Below, piece by piece: positions 8,190 through 17,339 of a stretch of 64,000 bases of DNA. A model generated the notes under the pieces. The model was not told the origin of the DNA, made no database searches, and worked only from the letters and a program-made list of their open reading frames with translations. This stretch comes from Tardiphaga sp. 709 (GTDB lineage Bacteria > Pseudomonadota > Alphaproteobacteria > Rhizobiales > Xanthobacteraceae). How positions within the stretch are numbered: position 1 is the stretch's first letter; the number at the start of each line of letters is the position of its first letter. The stretch lies in NCBI RefSeq assembly GCF_032401055.1, contig NZ_CP135529.1, positions 558,001 to 622,000 on the forward strand. Reading direction: 5' to 3'. The translations under genes were made by a program, and so were the position numbers.

Positions 8190-9433
8190 GCAAACAACTC
8201 CCGTGCCTTGATCAGCGCCTGTGCGAGGTGGTCGACCTCCTCGCGGGTATTATACATTCCGAATGATGCACGGCACGTGGCCGTCACATTGAATCGCTCC
8301 AGAAGCGGCATCACGCAGTGGGTTCCCGCGCGAACTGCAACGCCCTGCCGGTCGATCACGGTCGCCACGTCATGGGCGTGAGCGCCCTTCATCTCGAACG
8401 AAATCACCGGGCCCTTGTTCTTGGCAGTTCCGATAATACGCAGCGAATTGATCTCGCGCAGCCGGTCCTGTGCATAGGCCAGGAGGTCGTGCTCATGGGC
8501 GGCAATCCGCTCCTTGCCGATCGAATTGACGTAATCGATCGCAGCGCCGAGGCCGATAGCTTCGACGATGGCGGGCGTACCGGCCTCAAACTTGTGCGGC
8601 GGATCACCATAGGTGACCCACTCCTTCGCCACTTCGCGGATCATCTCGCCGCCGCCGGCATAGGGCCGCATCGCGACCAGGCGGTCATATTTGCCATACA
8701 GCACGCCGATGCCGGTCGGTCCGTACAGCTTGTGGCCGGTGAAGATGTAGAAATCGGCGTCGATGTCCTGCACGTCAACCGGCATGTGCACGGCCGCCTG
8801 GCTGCCGTCAACCACGACGGGAATGCCGCGCGCATGCGCGAGCTTCACCACGTCCTTGACCGGAACCAGCGTGCCCAGCGCATTGGACATCTGGGTGATG
8901 GCAACGATCTTGGTGCGGTCGGTCAGCAGCTTCTCGAACTCGTCGATCAGGAAGTTGCCTTCGTCATCGACCGGTGCCCACTTGATAACGGCGCCATGGC
9001 GCTCGCGCAGGAAATGCCACGGCACGATATTGGAATGGTGCTCCATGATCGAGAGCACGATTTCATCGCCGGCCTTGATGTTCTCGCCGCCCCACGCCGC
9101 CGCGACAGTGTTCAGCGCATCGGTGGCGTTGCGGGTGAAGATGATTTCCTCGGGGCGCCTGGCATTGAGGAAATGCTGCACCTTGATGCGCGCGCCCTCA
9201 TAGGCCTCAGTCGCCGCATTGGCGAGGTAATGCAGTCCGCGATGCACATTGGCATATTCGGACTTGTAGGCCTCGGTCATGCGGTCGAGTACAGCATAGG
9301 GCTTCTGCGCCGATGCCGCGTTGTCGAGATAGACCAGCGGCTTGCCATAGACCTTCATCTCGAGCGCTGGAAAATCCTCGCGGACGCGAGCGACGTCGTA
9401 CGACCCGTTCGAGACCGCGGGATGCAATGTCAT
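8186..9433 (-). CDS. sufS: Cysteine desulfurase SufS (group II)
   Basis: 415 residues from the ATG at 9433, which forms an ATGA overlap with the sufD stop; this is preferred over an ATG 18 bp upstream. Signatures are HHSNIVPW, the PLP lysine in FTGHKLYGPTGIG and the active-site Cys in RAGTHCVMP. That Cys context (RxGxHC) marks the group II SufS/CsdA class. It takes sulfur from L-cysteine, releasing alanine, and feeds persulfide to SufBCD. No sufE partner lies in the operon; the sulfur shuttle would have to be elsewhere. Confidence 0.95.
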   Translation of the reverse strand: MTLHPAVSNGSYDVARVREDFPALEMKVYGKPLVYLDNAASAQKPYAVLDRMTEAYKSEYANVHRGLHYLANAATEAYEGARIKVQHFLNARRPEEIIFTRNATDALNTVAAAWGGENIKAGDEIVLSIMEHHSNIVPWHFLRERHGAVIKWAPVDDEGNFLIDEFEKLLTDRTKIVAITQMSNALGTLVPVKDVVKLAHARGIPVVVDGSQAAVHMPVDVQDIDADFYIFTGHKLYGPTGIGVLYGKYDRLVAMRPYAGGGEMIREVAKEWVTYGDPPHKFEAGTPAIVEAIGLGAAIDYVNSIGKERIAAHEHDLLAYAQDRLREINSLRIIGTAKNKGPVISFEMKGAHAHDVATVIDRQGVAVRAGTHCVMPLLERFNVTATCRASFGMYNTREEVDHLAQALIKARELFA

Positions 9434-10749
9434 GCGCGCGTCTCCAGCCAACGCTCTGCAGCCGATATCGCGACGTCACGCAGATCGTCATTCACGATCG
9501 ACTCCAGCGCTTCACCCACGAATGCCTGGATCAGCAGCGCCTGTGCCGCCTTCTCCGGCAGGCCGCGAGCCCGCAGATAGAACAGCAGGCTATCATCCAG
9601 CGCGCCAATGGTCGCGCCGTGACCGCACTGCACGTCGTCAGCGAAGATCTCGAGCTCGGGCTTGTTGTCGATTTCGGCCTCGTCGGACAGTAGCAGTGCC
9701 CGTGACATCATCTTGCCGTCGGTCTTCTGCGCGATCTGATGGACGTTGATGCGACCCTGGAACACCGAATGCGCGCGATCGTCGAGCACGGCGCGGAACA
9801 GCTCACGGCTGAGGCAATTCGGCGCCGCATGCTCGATCACGAAGGTACAGTCGCCATGCTGCTTGTCGCGCAGCAGATGAACGCTGTTGGTCGACAGCTC
9901 AGAATCCACACCAGCCAGCGTGATGAAGCTCTGATAGCGGCTAACGCCACCGCCAGTGGTCAGGCTGAAGGTGTTGAACTTGGTACGCTCACCGACTGTG
10001 ACAATGGCCGTTGCGATATTCGCCGCATCGCCGGCATCTTCCATCACGCGCACATGTTGCAGATCGGAATCGTCGCCGATCCAGATCACTACGGTATCAT
10101 GGGCCTGATACGCCTTCGCGGATTCTGTCGCGATGAAGCTTTCGACCAGCGTCACACGTGCGCGATTGCCGATACGCACCAGCGACCGTGTGAATGCGGC
10201 CACGCTCGGACGTGTCGCGACATGGACGATGTGCAGCGGCCTAGCCGGAGCAGCATCGTCAGCGATATCAATCAGCATGCCATCGGTCGCAAAAGCGGCA
10301 TTCAATGCGATCATCGGATCGACAATACGCGAGCGCAGCAGGTCAGCCCGCGTCGCGCTGGTGGCATCGTCGAGCATGGCGCTGAGCGCATGTACCGTCA
10401 CGCCGCCGCCCGATGTCAGATCGGAAAGGCCTGCCGCGAAGACGCCGTCAACGATGACGAGCTTCTGCGTATCGCCCGTGCCAAGCGCCTCGACCAGTCT
10501 GGCCGCCTGGGCCAGCGCAGCCTGATCCGGCGTCGGTGCAAGCGGCGCCACGTCGCGTAGCAGATTACGCAGGTCGGTATATTTCCATTCTTCGATGCGC
10601 CGGGTCGGCAAACCGGTACGCGCGAAATCGTCGAACGCCTGCTGGCGCGTTTCCGCCACCGTGCCGACGCCCGGCAACCGGCCGCGCGCAGCGGCGAATG
10701 TGCCGTCCAGCACTGCGCCCGTTGTTGTCTTTGCGAGAGCTACATTCAT
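9430..10749 (-). CDS. sufD: Fe-S cluster assembly protein SufD
   Basis: 439 residues, typical SufD size. The C-terminal beta-helix core carries the family signatures ISRELFRAVLDDRAHSVFQG, then KTDGKMMSRALLLSDEAEID and KPELEIFADDVQCGHGATIG. SufD pairs with SufB and SufC as the SufBC2D scaffold and is needed for iron entry. The conserved His is in VQCGHGAT. It lies 11 bp after sufC and overlaps sufS by 4 nt. Confidence 0.95.
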   Translation of the reverse strand: MNVALAKTTTGAVLDGTFAAARGRLPGVGTVAETRQQAFDDFARTGLPTRRIEEWKYTDLRNLLRDVAPLAPTPDQAALAQAARLVEALGTGDTQKLVIVDGVFAAGLSDLTSGGGVTVHALSAMLDDATSATRADLLRSRIVDPMIALNAAFATDGMLIDIADDAAPARPLHIVHVATRPSVAAFTRSLVRIGNRARVTLVESFIATESAKAYQAHDTVVIWIGDDSDLQHVRVMEDAGDAANIATAIVTVGERTKFNTFSLTTGGGVSRYQSFITLAGVDSELSTNSVHLLRDKQHGDCTFVIEHAAPNCLSRELFRAVLDDRAHSVFQGRINVHQIAQKTDGKMMSRALLLSDEAEIDNKPELEIFADDVQCGHGATIGALDDSLLFYLRARGLPEKAAQALLIQAFVGEALESIVNDDLRDVAISAAERWLETRA

Positions 10750-10760
10750 GATTGTCTCAC

Positions 10761-11519
10761 TCAGGCCGCCGCGTCTTCATACTGCGCGTAGCCGGACTCT
10801 TCGAGTTCCAGCGCCAGTTCCTTGCCGCCGCTCTTCACGACGCGGCCCTGCGACATCACATGGACATGGTCCGGTATGATGTAGTTCAGCAAGCGCTGGT
10901 AATGGGTGATAACCACCATGGCGCGGTCCGGCGAACGCAACGCATTGACGCCGTCGGCGGCGATGCGCAGCGCGTCGATGTCCAGACCGGAGTCCATCTC
11001 GTCAAGGATACACAGGCTCGGCTGGAACAGCGCCATCTGCAGCACTTCGTTGCGCTTCTTCTCACCGCCGGAGAAGCCGACATTGACGCCGCGCTTCAGC
11101 ATATCCATCGGAATGTTCAGCGAAGCAGCAACTTCGCGGACCTTCCTGAGGAAGTCCGGCACCAGATATTCGGATTCGCCGCGAGCCTTGCGCTGCGCAT
11201 TCACCGCAGTGCGCAGGAAGTTCATCGTCGTCACGCCGGGAATTTCCACGGGATACTGGAACGCCAGGAACACGCCCTTGGCGGCGCGTTCGTCGGGCTC
11301 CATCTCCAGCAGGTCTTCGCCCTTGAACAGGATCTCGCCGCCGGTCACCTCATAACCGGGCTTGCCGGCGATGACGTGACTGAGCGTGGATTTACCCGAA
11401 CCATTCGGTCCCATGATGGCATGCACTTCGCCGCCGTTCACGGTCATCGTCAGCCCATGGAGAATCTCGCGATCCTCAACACGAACCTGCAGGTCCTTCA
11501 CTTCAAGCAATGCGGTCAT
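10761..11519 (-). CDS. sufC: Fe-S assembly ATPase SufC
   Basis: 252 residues, an ABC-type ATPase: Walker A GPNGSGKSTL, signature FSGGEKKRNEVLQ, Walker B LCILDEMDSGLDID, switch His in VVITHYQRLL. The SufC signature SGGEKKRNE separates it from transporter ATPases. ATP binding by the SufC dimer remodels SufB-SufD to expose the cluster assembly site. It is separated from sufB by 155 bp, the largest gap within the operon. Confidence 0.96.
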   Translation of the reverse strand: MTALLEVKDLQVRVEDREILHGLTMTVNGGEVHAIMGPNGSGKSTLSHVIAGKPGYEVTGGEILFKGEDLLEMEPDERAAKGVFLAFQYPVEIPGVTTMNFLRTAVNAQRKARGESEYLVPDFLRKVREVAASLNIPMDMLKRGVNVGFSGGEKKRNEVLQMALFQPSLCILDEMDSGLDIDALRIAADGVNALRSPDRAMVVITHYQRLLNYIIPDHVHVMSQGRVVKSGGKELALELEESGYAQYEDAAA

Positions 11520-11553
11520 CAGTCTTTATCCTTTGATCATCATCGTCACCCTC

Positions 11554-11603
11554 GCCTGAACGCATTCGGGTTCAGGCAGGAGTGCTCGCCAATCGTGGCG
11601 AGC
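11554..11603 (-). other. Two consecutive hairpins between sufB and sufC
   Basis: GCCTGAAC / GTTCAGGC (11554-11577, 8-nt centre) and GCTCGCC / GGCGAGC (11584-11603, 6-nt centre) are perfect inverted repeats 6 nt apart in the sufB-sufC gap. No T-run follows, so they are better read as RNA-processing or stabilising stems than as a terminator. Confidence 0.45.
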
Positions 11604-11674
11604 CTCTAAGGATGGCTTTCAATTTTGCCGACATCCTGGAAGCGCCGCTGTGCGGGCATCCGCGATGGCGGGAC

Positions 11675-13156
11675 TTAGCCCACCGATCCCTCAAGCGAGA
11701 TCGAAATCAGCTTCTGCGCTTCCACTGCAAATTCCATCGGCAGTTGCTGCAACACGTCCTTCACAAAACCATTGACCACGAGGCCGACAGCTTCTTCCTG
11801 AGACAGGCCACGCTGGACGCAATAGAACAGCACGTCTTCGGAGATCTTCGACGTCGTCGCCTCGTGCTCGAACAGCGTCGAGGCGTTCTTCGCCTCGATA
11901 TACGGCACGGTATGCGCGCCGCACTGATCGCCGATCAGGAGCGAGTCACAGGCCGTGAAGTTACGCGCGTTCGTCGCCTTGCGATGCGCGGTGACCAGGC
12001 CGCGATAGGTGTTCTGCGACTTGCCGGCCGCGATACCCTTGGAGATGATACGGCTCGTCGTGTTCTTTCCGAGATGGATCATCTTGGTGCCGCTATCGAC
12101 CTGCTGATAGCCGTTCGAAATCGCGATCGAATAGAACTCGCCCCGCGAATTGTCGCCGCGCAGGATGCAGCTCGGATATTTCCAGGTGATGGCGGAGCCG
12201 GTCTCGACTTGGGTCCAGGAAATCTTCGAGCGGTCGCCGCGGCAGTCACCACGCTTGGTGACGAAATTGTAGATGCCGCCCTTGCCTTCGGAATTGCCGG
12301 GGTACCAGTTCTGCACCGTCGAATACTTGATCTCGGCATCGTCATGAGTGACAAGCTCGACGACAGCCGCATGGAGCTGGTTCTCGTCGCGCTGCGGCGC
12401 CGTGCAACCTTCGAGATAGCTGACATAAGCGCCCTTGTCGGCAATGATCAGCGTTCGTTCGAACTGGCCGGTATTGCGCTCATTGATGCGGAAATAGGTC
12501 GACAGCTCCATCGGGCAACGCACGCCCGGCGGCACATAGACGAACGAGCCGTCGGAGAACACCGCGGAGTTCAGCGTGGCGTAAAAGTTGTCGGAGGTCG
12601 GTACGACCGTGCCGAGATACTGCTTTACCAGATCGGGATGTTCACGGATGGCTTCCGAGATCGGCATGAAGATGACGCCGGCCTGCTTCAGCTCTTTCTG
12701 GAATGTGGTTGCGACCGATACCGAGTCGAACACGGCGTCGACGGCGATCCTGCGCTCTCCCTCGGGACGCACGACGCCTTCCAGCGCCTCGATCTCACGG
12801 AGCGGAATGCCGAGCTTCTTGTAGGTCTCGAGGATCTCGGGATCGATCTCGTCGATCGAGCCGATGGTCTTCTTCGGCTTCGGCGCCGAATAATAATAGA
12901 TGTCCTGGAAGTCGATCTTTGGATACTCGACCCGCGCCCACTTCGGCTCTTCCATGGTCAGCCAGCGGCGATACGCCTCAAGGCGCCATTCCAGCATCCA
13001 GGCTGGCTCGTTCTTCTTGGCGGAGATGTAGCGGACGGTATCTTCGGAAAGGCCCTTCGGCGCCTTCTCGGATTCGATGACAGTCTCGAATCCATAACGA
13101 TATTGATCAACGTCGATCTGGCGAACCCGATCGACGGTCTCTTGTACGGCAGCCAT
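11675..13156 (-). CDS. sufB: Fe-S cluster assembly scaffold SufB
   Basis: 493 residues from an ATG with a perfect GGAGG 7 nt upstream; an in-frame ATG 24 bp earlier lacks such a site. Typical SufB blocks are seen: [19 protein letters not shown], then [20 protein letters not shown] and [20 protein letters not shown]. SufB is where the nascent cluster forms, using sulfur from SufS and probably iron via SufD. It lies 108 bp downstream of the sufS2-type gene. Confidence 0.96.
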   Translation of the reverse strand: MAAVQETVDRVRQIDVDQYRYGFETVIESEKAPKGLSEDTVRYISAKKNEPAWMLEWRLEAYRRWLTMEEPKWARVEYPKIDFQDIYYYSAPKPKKTIGSIDEIDPEILETYKKLGIPLREIEALEGVVRPEGERRIAVDAVFDSVSVATTFQKELKQAGVIFMPISEAIREHPDLVKQYLGTVVPTSDNFYATLNSAVFSDGSFVYVPPGVRCPMELSTYFRINERNTGQFERTLIIADKGAYVSYLEGCTAPQRDENQLHAAVVELVTHDDAEIKYSTVQNWYPGNSEGKGGIYNFVTKRGDCRGDRSKISWTQVETGSAITWKYPSCILRGDNSRGEFYSIAISNGYQQVDSGTKMIHLGKNTTSRIISKGIAAGKSQNTYRGLVTAHRKATNARNFTACDSLLIGDQCGAHTVPYIEAKNASTLFEHEATTSKISEDVLFYCVQRGLSQEEAVGLVVNGFVKDVLQQLPMEFAVEAQKLISISLEGSVG

Positions 13157-13264
13157 TTTATCCTCCGCTCGCGGTTTCAAGGACCGCGGTGGATCAATCC
13201 AGAAACGTGAAATTCAAAGCTTGTCGGGGTTCTTTACGATGTTCCCGCGGGGAAATCACCCCTC

Positions 13265-14473
13265 TTAGAACCGTTCAAGCTGTGTTTCATCGCTATGTTT
13301 AAGTAGTGTACCCGAGAGCTTTCGCCAAGCCTCCAGACACCGATCGACGTCCGTTTCGGTGCTGGACCAGCCCAGACTGAGACGCACGGCACTCCGGGTC
13401 AGCTCCGGCCCGAAACCCATAGCTTCGAGCACGTGAGATGGCTGCACCTTACCAGAAGAACAGGCCGAACCGGACGATACCGCGATACCTTCGAGATCAA
13501 ATCCAATCACGGCGGTCTCGGCGCGTAATCCGGGTGCACCGAATAGGACCGTATTGGGCAGACGCGGCACATCTTGGGCGAACACAAGTCCGTTGCTGGA
13601 TTGCCGCAAGCCCGCCTCAAGCCGCTGACGCAGTTTTTCGACCCGTTTCATGTCATCAAGCGACGCCATGGCGGCCGTCACGGCAGCGCCGAAGCCGGCG
13701 ATTCCAGGTACATTCTCGGTTCCCGCCCGACGCCCCAGTTCCTGCCCACCGCCGCGAAGCAGTGGGTCAAGCCCGGCGACACCGTTGGCCAGAACCAGTG
13801 CGCCGACACCCTTGGGACCGCCGATCTTGTGCGCAGAGATTGATAGAAGATCAGCTTGCAATTCACTGATCTTGATAGACATCTTTCCGAACGCCTGCAC
13901 CGCATCCACATGCAGCAAGCCACCCGCGTCATGTACGATGTCGGCAAGCTCAGGAATCGGTTGAAGGGCGCCGGTTTCATTATTGGCCAGCATTACGGAA
14001 ACCAGCGCCGGTTCCCCACCCGCCAGGAGCGCCCGCAACTCATCCGATTTCACGACGCCATCGCGGTCCACGCCCAGCACTTGGAGGTCTCCCGCGGTGA
14101 AGCGGCCTCCCGCCAGCACCGAGGCGTGCTCCACCGCGGATATGATCAGCCGCCGCACGGGCGCGCCCGGATTGCGCACCAATCCCGGCGTCAGCGCCAG
14201 CACATTGGCTTCAGTTCCGCCCGAGGTGAATACAACGTTTCGCGAATCTGCACCCACCGCGCCCGCGACCGTCGCACGGGCATCCTCGACGATCCGGCGG
14301 GCCTGACGGCCCTCGGTATGAACCGATGACGGGTTACCAGCCAAATCCCACGTGGCCGCCATCGCTGCTCGCGCTTCCGGGCGCAGCGGTGTTGTCGCAT
14401 TCCAGTCGAGATAGACTCGGTCTTTGGCCAATTCTGTTTTACCTTGAAGGACTTGGAGCCTCGATGGCCGCAT
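13265..14473 (-). CDS. Cysteine desulfurase of the IscS/NifS class (sufS2-type)
   Basis: 402 residues, first gene of the suf operon. The PLP lysine is in SAHKIGGPKGVGAL and the catalytic Cys in VSSGSACSSGKVQP, the loop typical of group I (IscS/NifS) desulfurases and unlike the SufS later in the same operon. The homologous position in the Agrobacterium sufS2BCDS1XA operon is held by sufS2. The start is uncertain: ATG at 14473 lies inside a palindrome, while the conserved sequence begins with VYLDWNATTPLRP; a TTG at 14432 with AAGG upstream is an alternative. Confidence 0.9.
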   Translation of the reverse strand: MRPSRLQVLQGKTELAKDRVYLDWNATTPLRPEARAAMAATWDLAGNPSSVHTEGRQARRIVEDARATVAGAVGADSRNVVFTSGGTEANVLALTPGLVRNPGAPVRRLIISAVEHASVLAGGRFTAGDLQVLGVDRDGVVKSDELRALLAGGEPALVSVMLANNETGALQPIPELADIVHDAGGLLHVDAVQAFGKMSIKISELQADLLSISAHKIGGPKGVGALVLANGVAGLDPLLRGGGQELGRRAGTENVPGIAGFGAAVTAAMASLDDMKRVEKLRQRLEAGLRQSSNGLVFAQDVPRLPNTVLFGAPGLRAETAVIGFDLEGIAVSSGSACSSGKVQPSHVLEAMGFGPELTRSAVRLSLGWSSTETDVDRCLEAWRKLSGTLLKHSDETQLERF

Positions 14474-14490
14474 TGGACGTCATCCAATGC
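14470..14490. promoter_or_regulatory. Palindrome at the head of the suf operon
   Basis: GCATTGGA and TCCAATGC form a perfect 8-bp inverted repeat around CGTCA; one mismatch further out, GC/GC pairs extend it. It overlaps the first ATG of the desulfurase gene, or lies about 40 bp upstream if the TTG start is used. Shape and place fit an operator for an iron or Fe-S regulator, but it matches no consensus I know. The rest of the gap to 14749 shows nothing else clear. Confidence 0.4.
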
Positions 14491-14749
14491 TGCACGCCGT
14501 CACTCTTAGCCCAATTGCTCGCCGAATGCGCCCGCGGCAACGCGTGTCACAGCCACCGACGCGTTCAATATGCTTGCTTTTCGCCCCTCCGCTCGTGGTA
14601 GAACGCGGCCTCAACTTCACCCGGCGCCGCCCGCCATCAACCTGACGGTGCCCGATCGCCCTTCCCTCGCGGGGTCCCCTCCGAGCCATTCTCGCCGAGC
14701 CCTGCGCGAAACCGGCTGATCACGCCAAGAACGGGACCTAAGGATCACT

Positions 14750-15397
14750 ATGCCCGAAGTTATTTTTACCGGTCCCGCAGGCCGTATTGAAGGCCGCTAT
14801 CATCCGGCCAAGCAGAAGAATGCGCCGATCGCCATGGTGCTGCATCCGCATCCGCAATTCGCGGGCACGATGAACCATCAGATCGTTTACCAGTGCTATT
14901 ACGCCTTCGTGCATCGCGGCTTCTCGGTGCTGCGCTTCAACTTCCGCGGCGTCGGCCGCAGTCAAGGCTCGTTCGACCACGGCACCGGCGAATTGTCGGA
15001 TGCGGCTGCAGCGCTCGACTGGGCGCAGACCATCAATCCCGAAGCACGCGCCTGCTGGGTCGCCGGCTTCTCTTTTGGCGCGTGGATCGGCATGCAACTC
15101 CTGATGCGCCGCCCCGAGGTTGAAGGCTTCATCTCGATCGCGCCGCCGGCCAATCTCTATGATTTCTCGTTCCTCGCACCCTGCCCGTCGTCGGGTCTGA
15201 TCGTGCACGGCGAGAAGGACGCGGTCGTGCCACCGAAGGACGTCAACACGCTGGTCGAGAAGCTGAAGACCCAGAAGGGCATCGTGATCGATCAGCACAT
15301 CATTCCGGGCGCCAACCACTTCTTCGACAACAAGCTCGAGCCGCTGATGGAATCGGTGACCGGCTATCTCGACATGCGCCTCGCTAACGTGCGCTGA
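14750..15397 (+). CDS. Alpha/beta hydrolase (dienelactone-hydrolase-like)
   Basis: 215 residues, a compact alpha/beta hydrolase. Visible motifs are VLHPHPQFAGTMNHQIV near the start, RFNFRGVGRSQG, the nucleophile elbow GFSFGAWIG (Ser at about residue 109), the acid region VHGEKDAVVPP and the catalytic His in PGANHFFDNK. The substrate is unknown. It stands alone between the suf operon and the porin; a strong hairpin terminator follows. Confidence 0.87.
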   Translation: MPEVIFTGPAGRIEGRYHPAKQKNAPIAMVLHPHPQFAGTMNHQIVYQCYYAFVHRGFSVLRFNFRGVGRSQGSFDHGTGELSDAAAALDWAQTINPEARACWVAGFSFGAWIGMQLLMRRPEVEGFISIAPPANLYDFSFLAPCPSSGLIVHGEKDAVVPPKDVNTLVEKLKTQKGIVIDQHIIPGANHFFDNKLEPLMESVTGYLDMRLANVR

Positions 15398-15436
15398 GAC
15401 CCGAGGCCGCGACAAGTCTCTTCGAGACCCCAAAAC

Positions 15437-15469
15437 AAAAGCCCTCGGCCGGATCGGCCGAGGGCTTTT
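15437..15469. terminator. Bidirectional intrinsic terminator
   Basis: AAAAGCCCTCGGCCG / CGGCCGAGGGCTTTT, a 15-bp perfect stem with a 3-nt loop, ends in T-runs on both strands. It serves the convergent hydrolase and porin genes. Confidence 0.9.
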
Positions 15470-15497
15470 CAGTTTCAGTTTTAGGTCCTGATCGGGA

Positions 15498-17021
15498 TCA
15501 GAACGAGCGCAGGATCTGGACCGAGCCGTTGTAAAGATTCTGATCCTTGATCTGATAGGCCTGATTGGGCTTGCCGGTCGCCGTGCCCGTATATGTGCCA
15601 TCGAGGTTCTGATCGAGCCGAGTATATGTGAACTCAGCCGACAGGGTCAGGTTCTTGACGGGGGTCCAGGCAGTTCGCGTACCGACCTGAGCTATCCCGA
15701 AGTCAAAGTTGTTGGTCGTGCCAGTAATGCTGCCAGCCGTAGAACCCGGGTTGGACGAACTGCTCGTTCCCAGGCGGCCGCCGGCCGGGCTGAATGCCGC
15801 GGCGAGCATCGCGTTGCCGGCATCGCCATAGGAGATATGGCTGTAGTTGCCGAACACCGAGGTGCGCCATGCCGTGTTCCAGTAGTGCTCATAGAAGGCA
15901 CTGACTTCCCAGGCATCGCTCTGCTGGATTGAGCTTCCCGGCGAATACACACCGTCGAGCACGTAGCCGAAGCCAACCGTGTTGCCATCGAATTTGGCAA
16001 AACGACCGCCGCCGGACGTTTCGAGCGAACCGCCGGTGAAGGCGTAACGCGCAGCGCCCTTGGCATAAGACGCTTCGATCTTCAGGCTGTCGTTTGCACC
16101 GGTGGGCAGGACCTTGAATTCCACCGCGCCGCTGACGGCAAAGCCGTAGACATCGTCAGGATGCCCGAAGGACTCATTTGCCCCGTAGAAGCCGGCCGTC
16201 GACGTGTGCATGGCCGCAGCGAAATGCAGCGAGCCCCACTTCTGATCGAGACGAAGGTTGCCGACGACATCAGGAATATGGTTGCCGCCCGTGGCGTTGC
16301 CGAAGAACGTGTTCGAATTGGTGCCGTAGAAGGCACCGGTGAACGACCCCGCGCCCGGTGCGACGATGAAGGTCGCGGTGTTGTAGAGGCCCGCATTGCG
16401 ATAGGGCGATGCATTCTCCAGCGCGATGGTGCCCGAGAAGCCGTTGCCGAATTCGGCTGTGTAAGCGATCTGCGGAATGCCGGTCGTATTGCTCGAACCC
16501 GCGAGGAAGCCCGACGAAATCCAGGGCTTGGTCAGGGCCCATTGCGGATCGAAGTTCGAGACAGCCTTACCGAAGGTGAATCCGGCGAACTGGATGAATG
16601 CGAAATCCACTTCCGTGAAGCCGCCGGCGATGCTGTCGCGGTTCTGCGTGAAGTCGAGCTGCATATTCGCATAGGTACGCACCACACCGTATTCGGACGC
16701 CGTGCGCGTATCGGTCGTGATGTTGATACGTTCGCGTGTGAGGAAGTTATCCTTGGTCCAGAGATTGTTGCCGCCGGCGCCGCCCTGCCAGAACGGCGCG
16801 TCGTACGGGCCACCGTTAAAAGTCGTATCGAGGCGGATCGCGCCGCCGATCTTGATGCAAGTGTCGGTGCCCGGGATGTAGTAGAAGCCGGCACCATAGA
16901 TCGAGCAGATCTTCACATATTCGACAGCCTTGGCCTTCACCGGAAGGTCCGCCGCCTGGGCAGTACTCGCTGCCAGCAACGCTGCTGCGGAACCAAGTAT
17001 CATTTGCTTCATCATGGTCAT
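15498..17021 (-). CDS. Outer-membrane porin (Hyphomicrobiales type)
   Basis: 507 residues. Residues 1-23 are a signal peptide ending AQAAD. The mature start has the family sequence PVKAKAVEYVKICSIYGAGFYYIPGTDTCIKIGG, seen in the Porin_2 family of rhizobia (two Cys, probably a disulfide). The rest is a beta-barrel rich in Gly, Asn and aromatic residues, ending in Phe (SVQILRSF), as needed for barrel assembly. It passes small solutes. GGAGG lies 4 nt before the first of three clustered ATG codons; the third (MMKQ) may be the real start. Confidence 0.93.
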   Translation of the reverse strand: MTMMKQMILGSAAALLAASTAQAADLPVKAKAVEYVKICSIYGAGFYYIPGTDTCIKIGGAIRLDTTFNGGPYDAPFWQGGAGGNNLWTKDNFLTRERINITTDTRTASEYGVVRTYANMQLDFTQNRDSIAGGFTEVDFAFIQFAGFTFGKAVSNFDPQWALTKPWISSGFLAGSSNTTGIPQIAYTAEFGNGFSGTIALENASPYRNAGLYNTATFIVAPGAGSFTGAFYGTNSNTFFGNATGGNHIPDVVGNLRLDQKWGSLHFAAAMHTSTAGFYGANESFGHPDDVYGFAVSGAVEFKVLPTGANDSLKIEASYAKGAARYAFTGGSLETSGGGRFAKFDGNTVGFGYVLDGVYSPGSSIQQSDAWEVSAFYEHYWNTAWRTSVFGNYSHISYGDAGNAMLAAAFSPAGGRLGTSSSSNPGSTAGSITGTTNNFDFGIAQVGTRTAWTPVKNLTLSAEFTYTRLDQNLDGTYTGTATGKPNQAYQIKDQNLYNGSVQILRSF

Positions 17022-17339
17022 GTTGCCTCCAGACCGATCGTATCGGCACGCGCGATTGCCCCGGGCGTGCCATTCATGAGGCAGAGTTGTGGAAGATCAT
17101 GTTGCGAAACAATGCGCGCGGTCGATTGTCGCAGCATCATTTTCCGGCTGTGTGCTTTCGGCAACATAATCGGCAAGCCGCGGCATTTCCGTACCGAACT
17201 CATCACGAGATTTGGTGATGCCATCACGCATCCGTGTCTGCGGCAGCTTGCCGACTACAACAGACATAGACGCCGTTGTACGCGATCAACCTGATCTCGT
17301 TGGGTGAGTCGAATCGCCCTGACTACGGCGAACTTCGCA

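Noticed and set aside
11582-13210. 542-codon plus-strand frame opposite sufB
   Set aside because: sufB is unmistakable on the minus strand.
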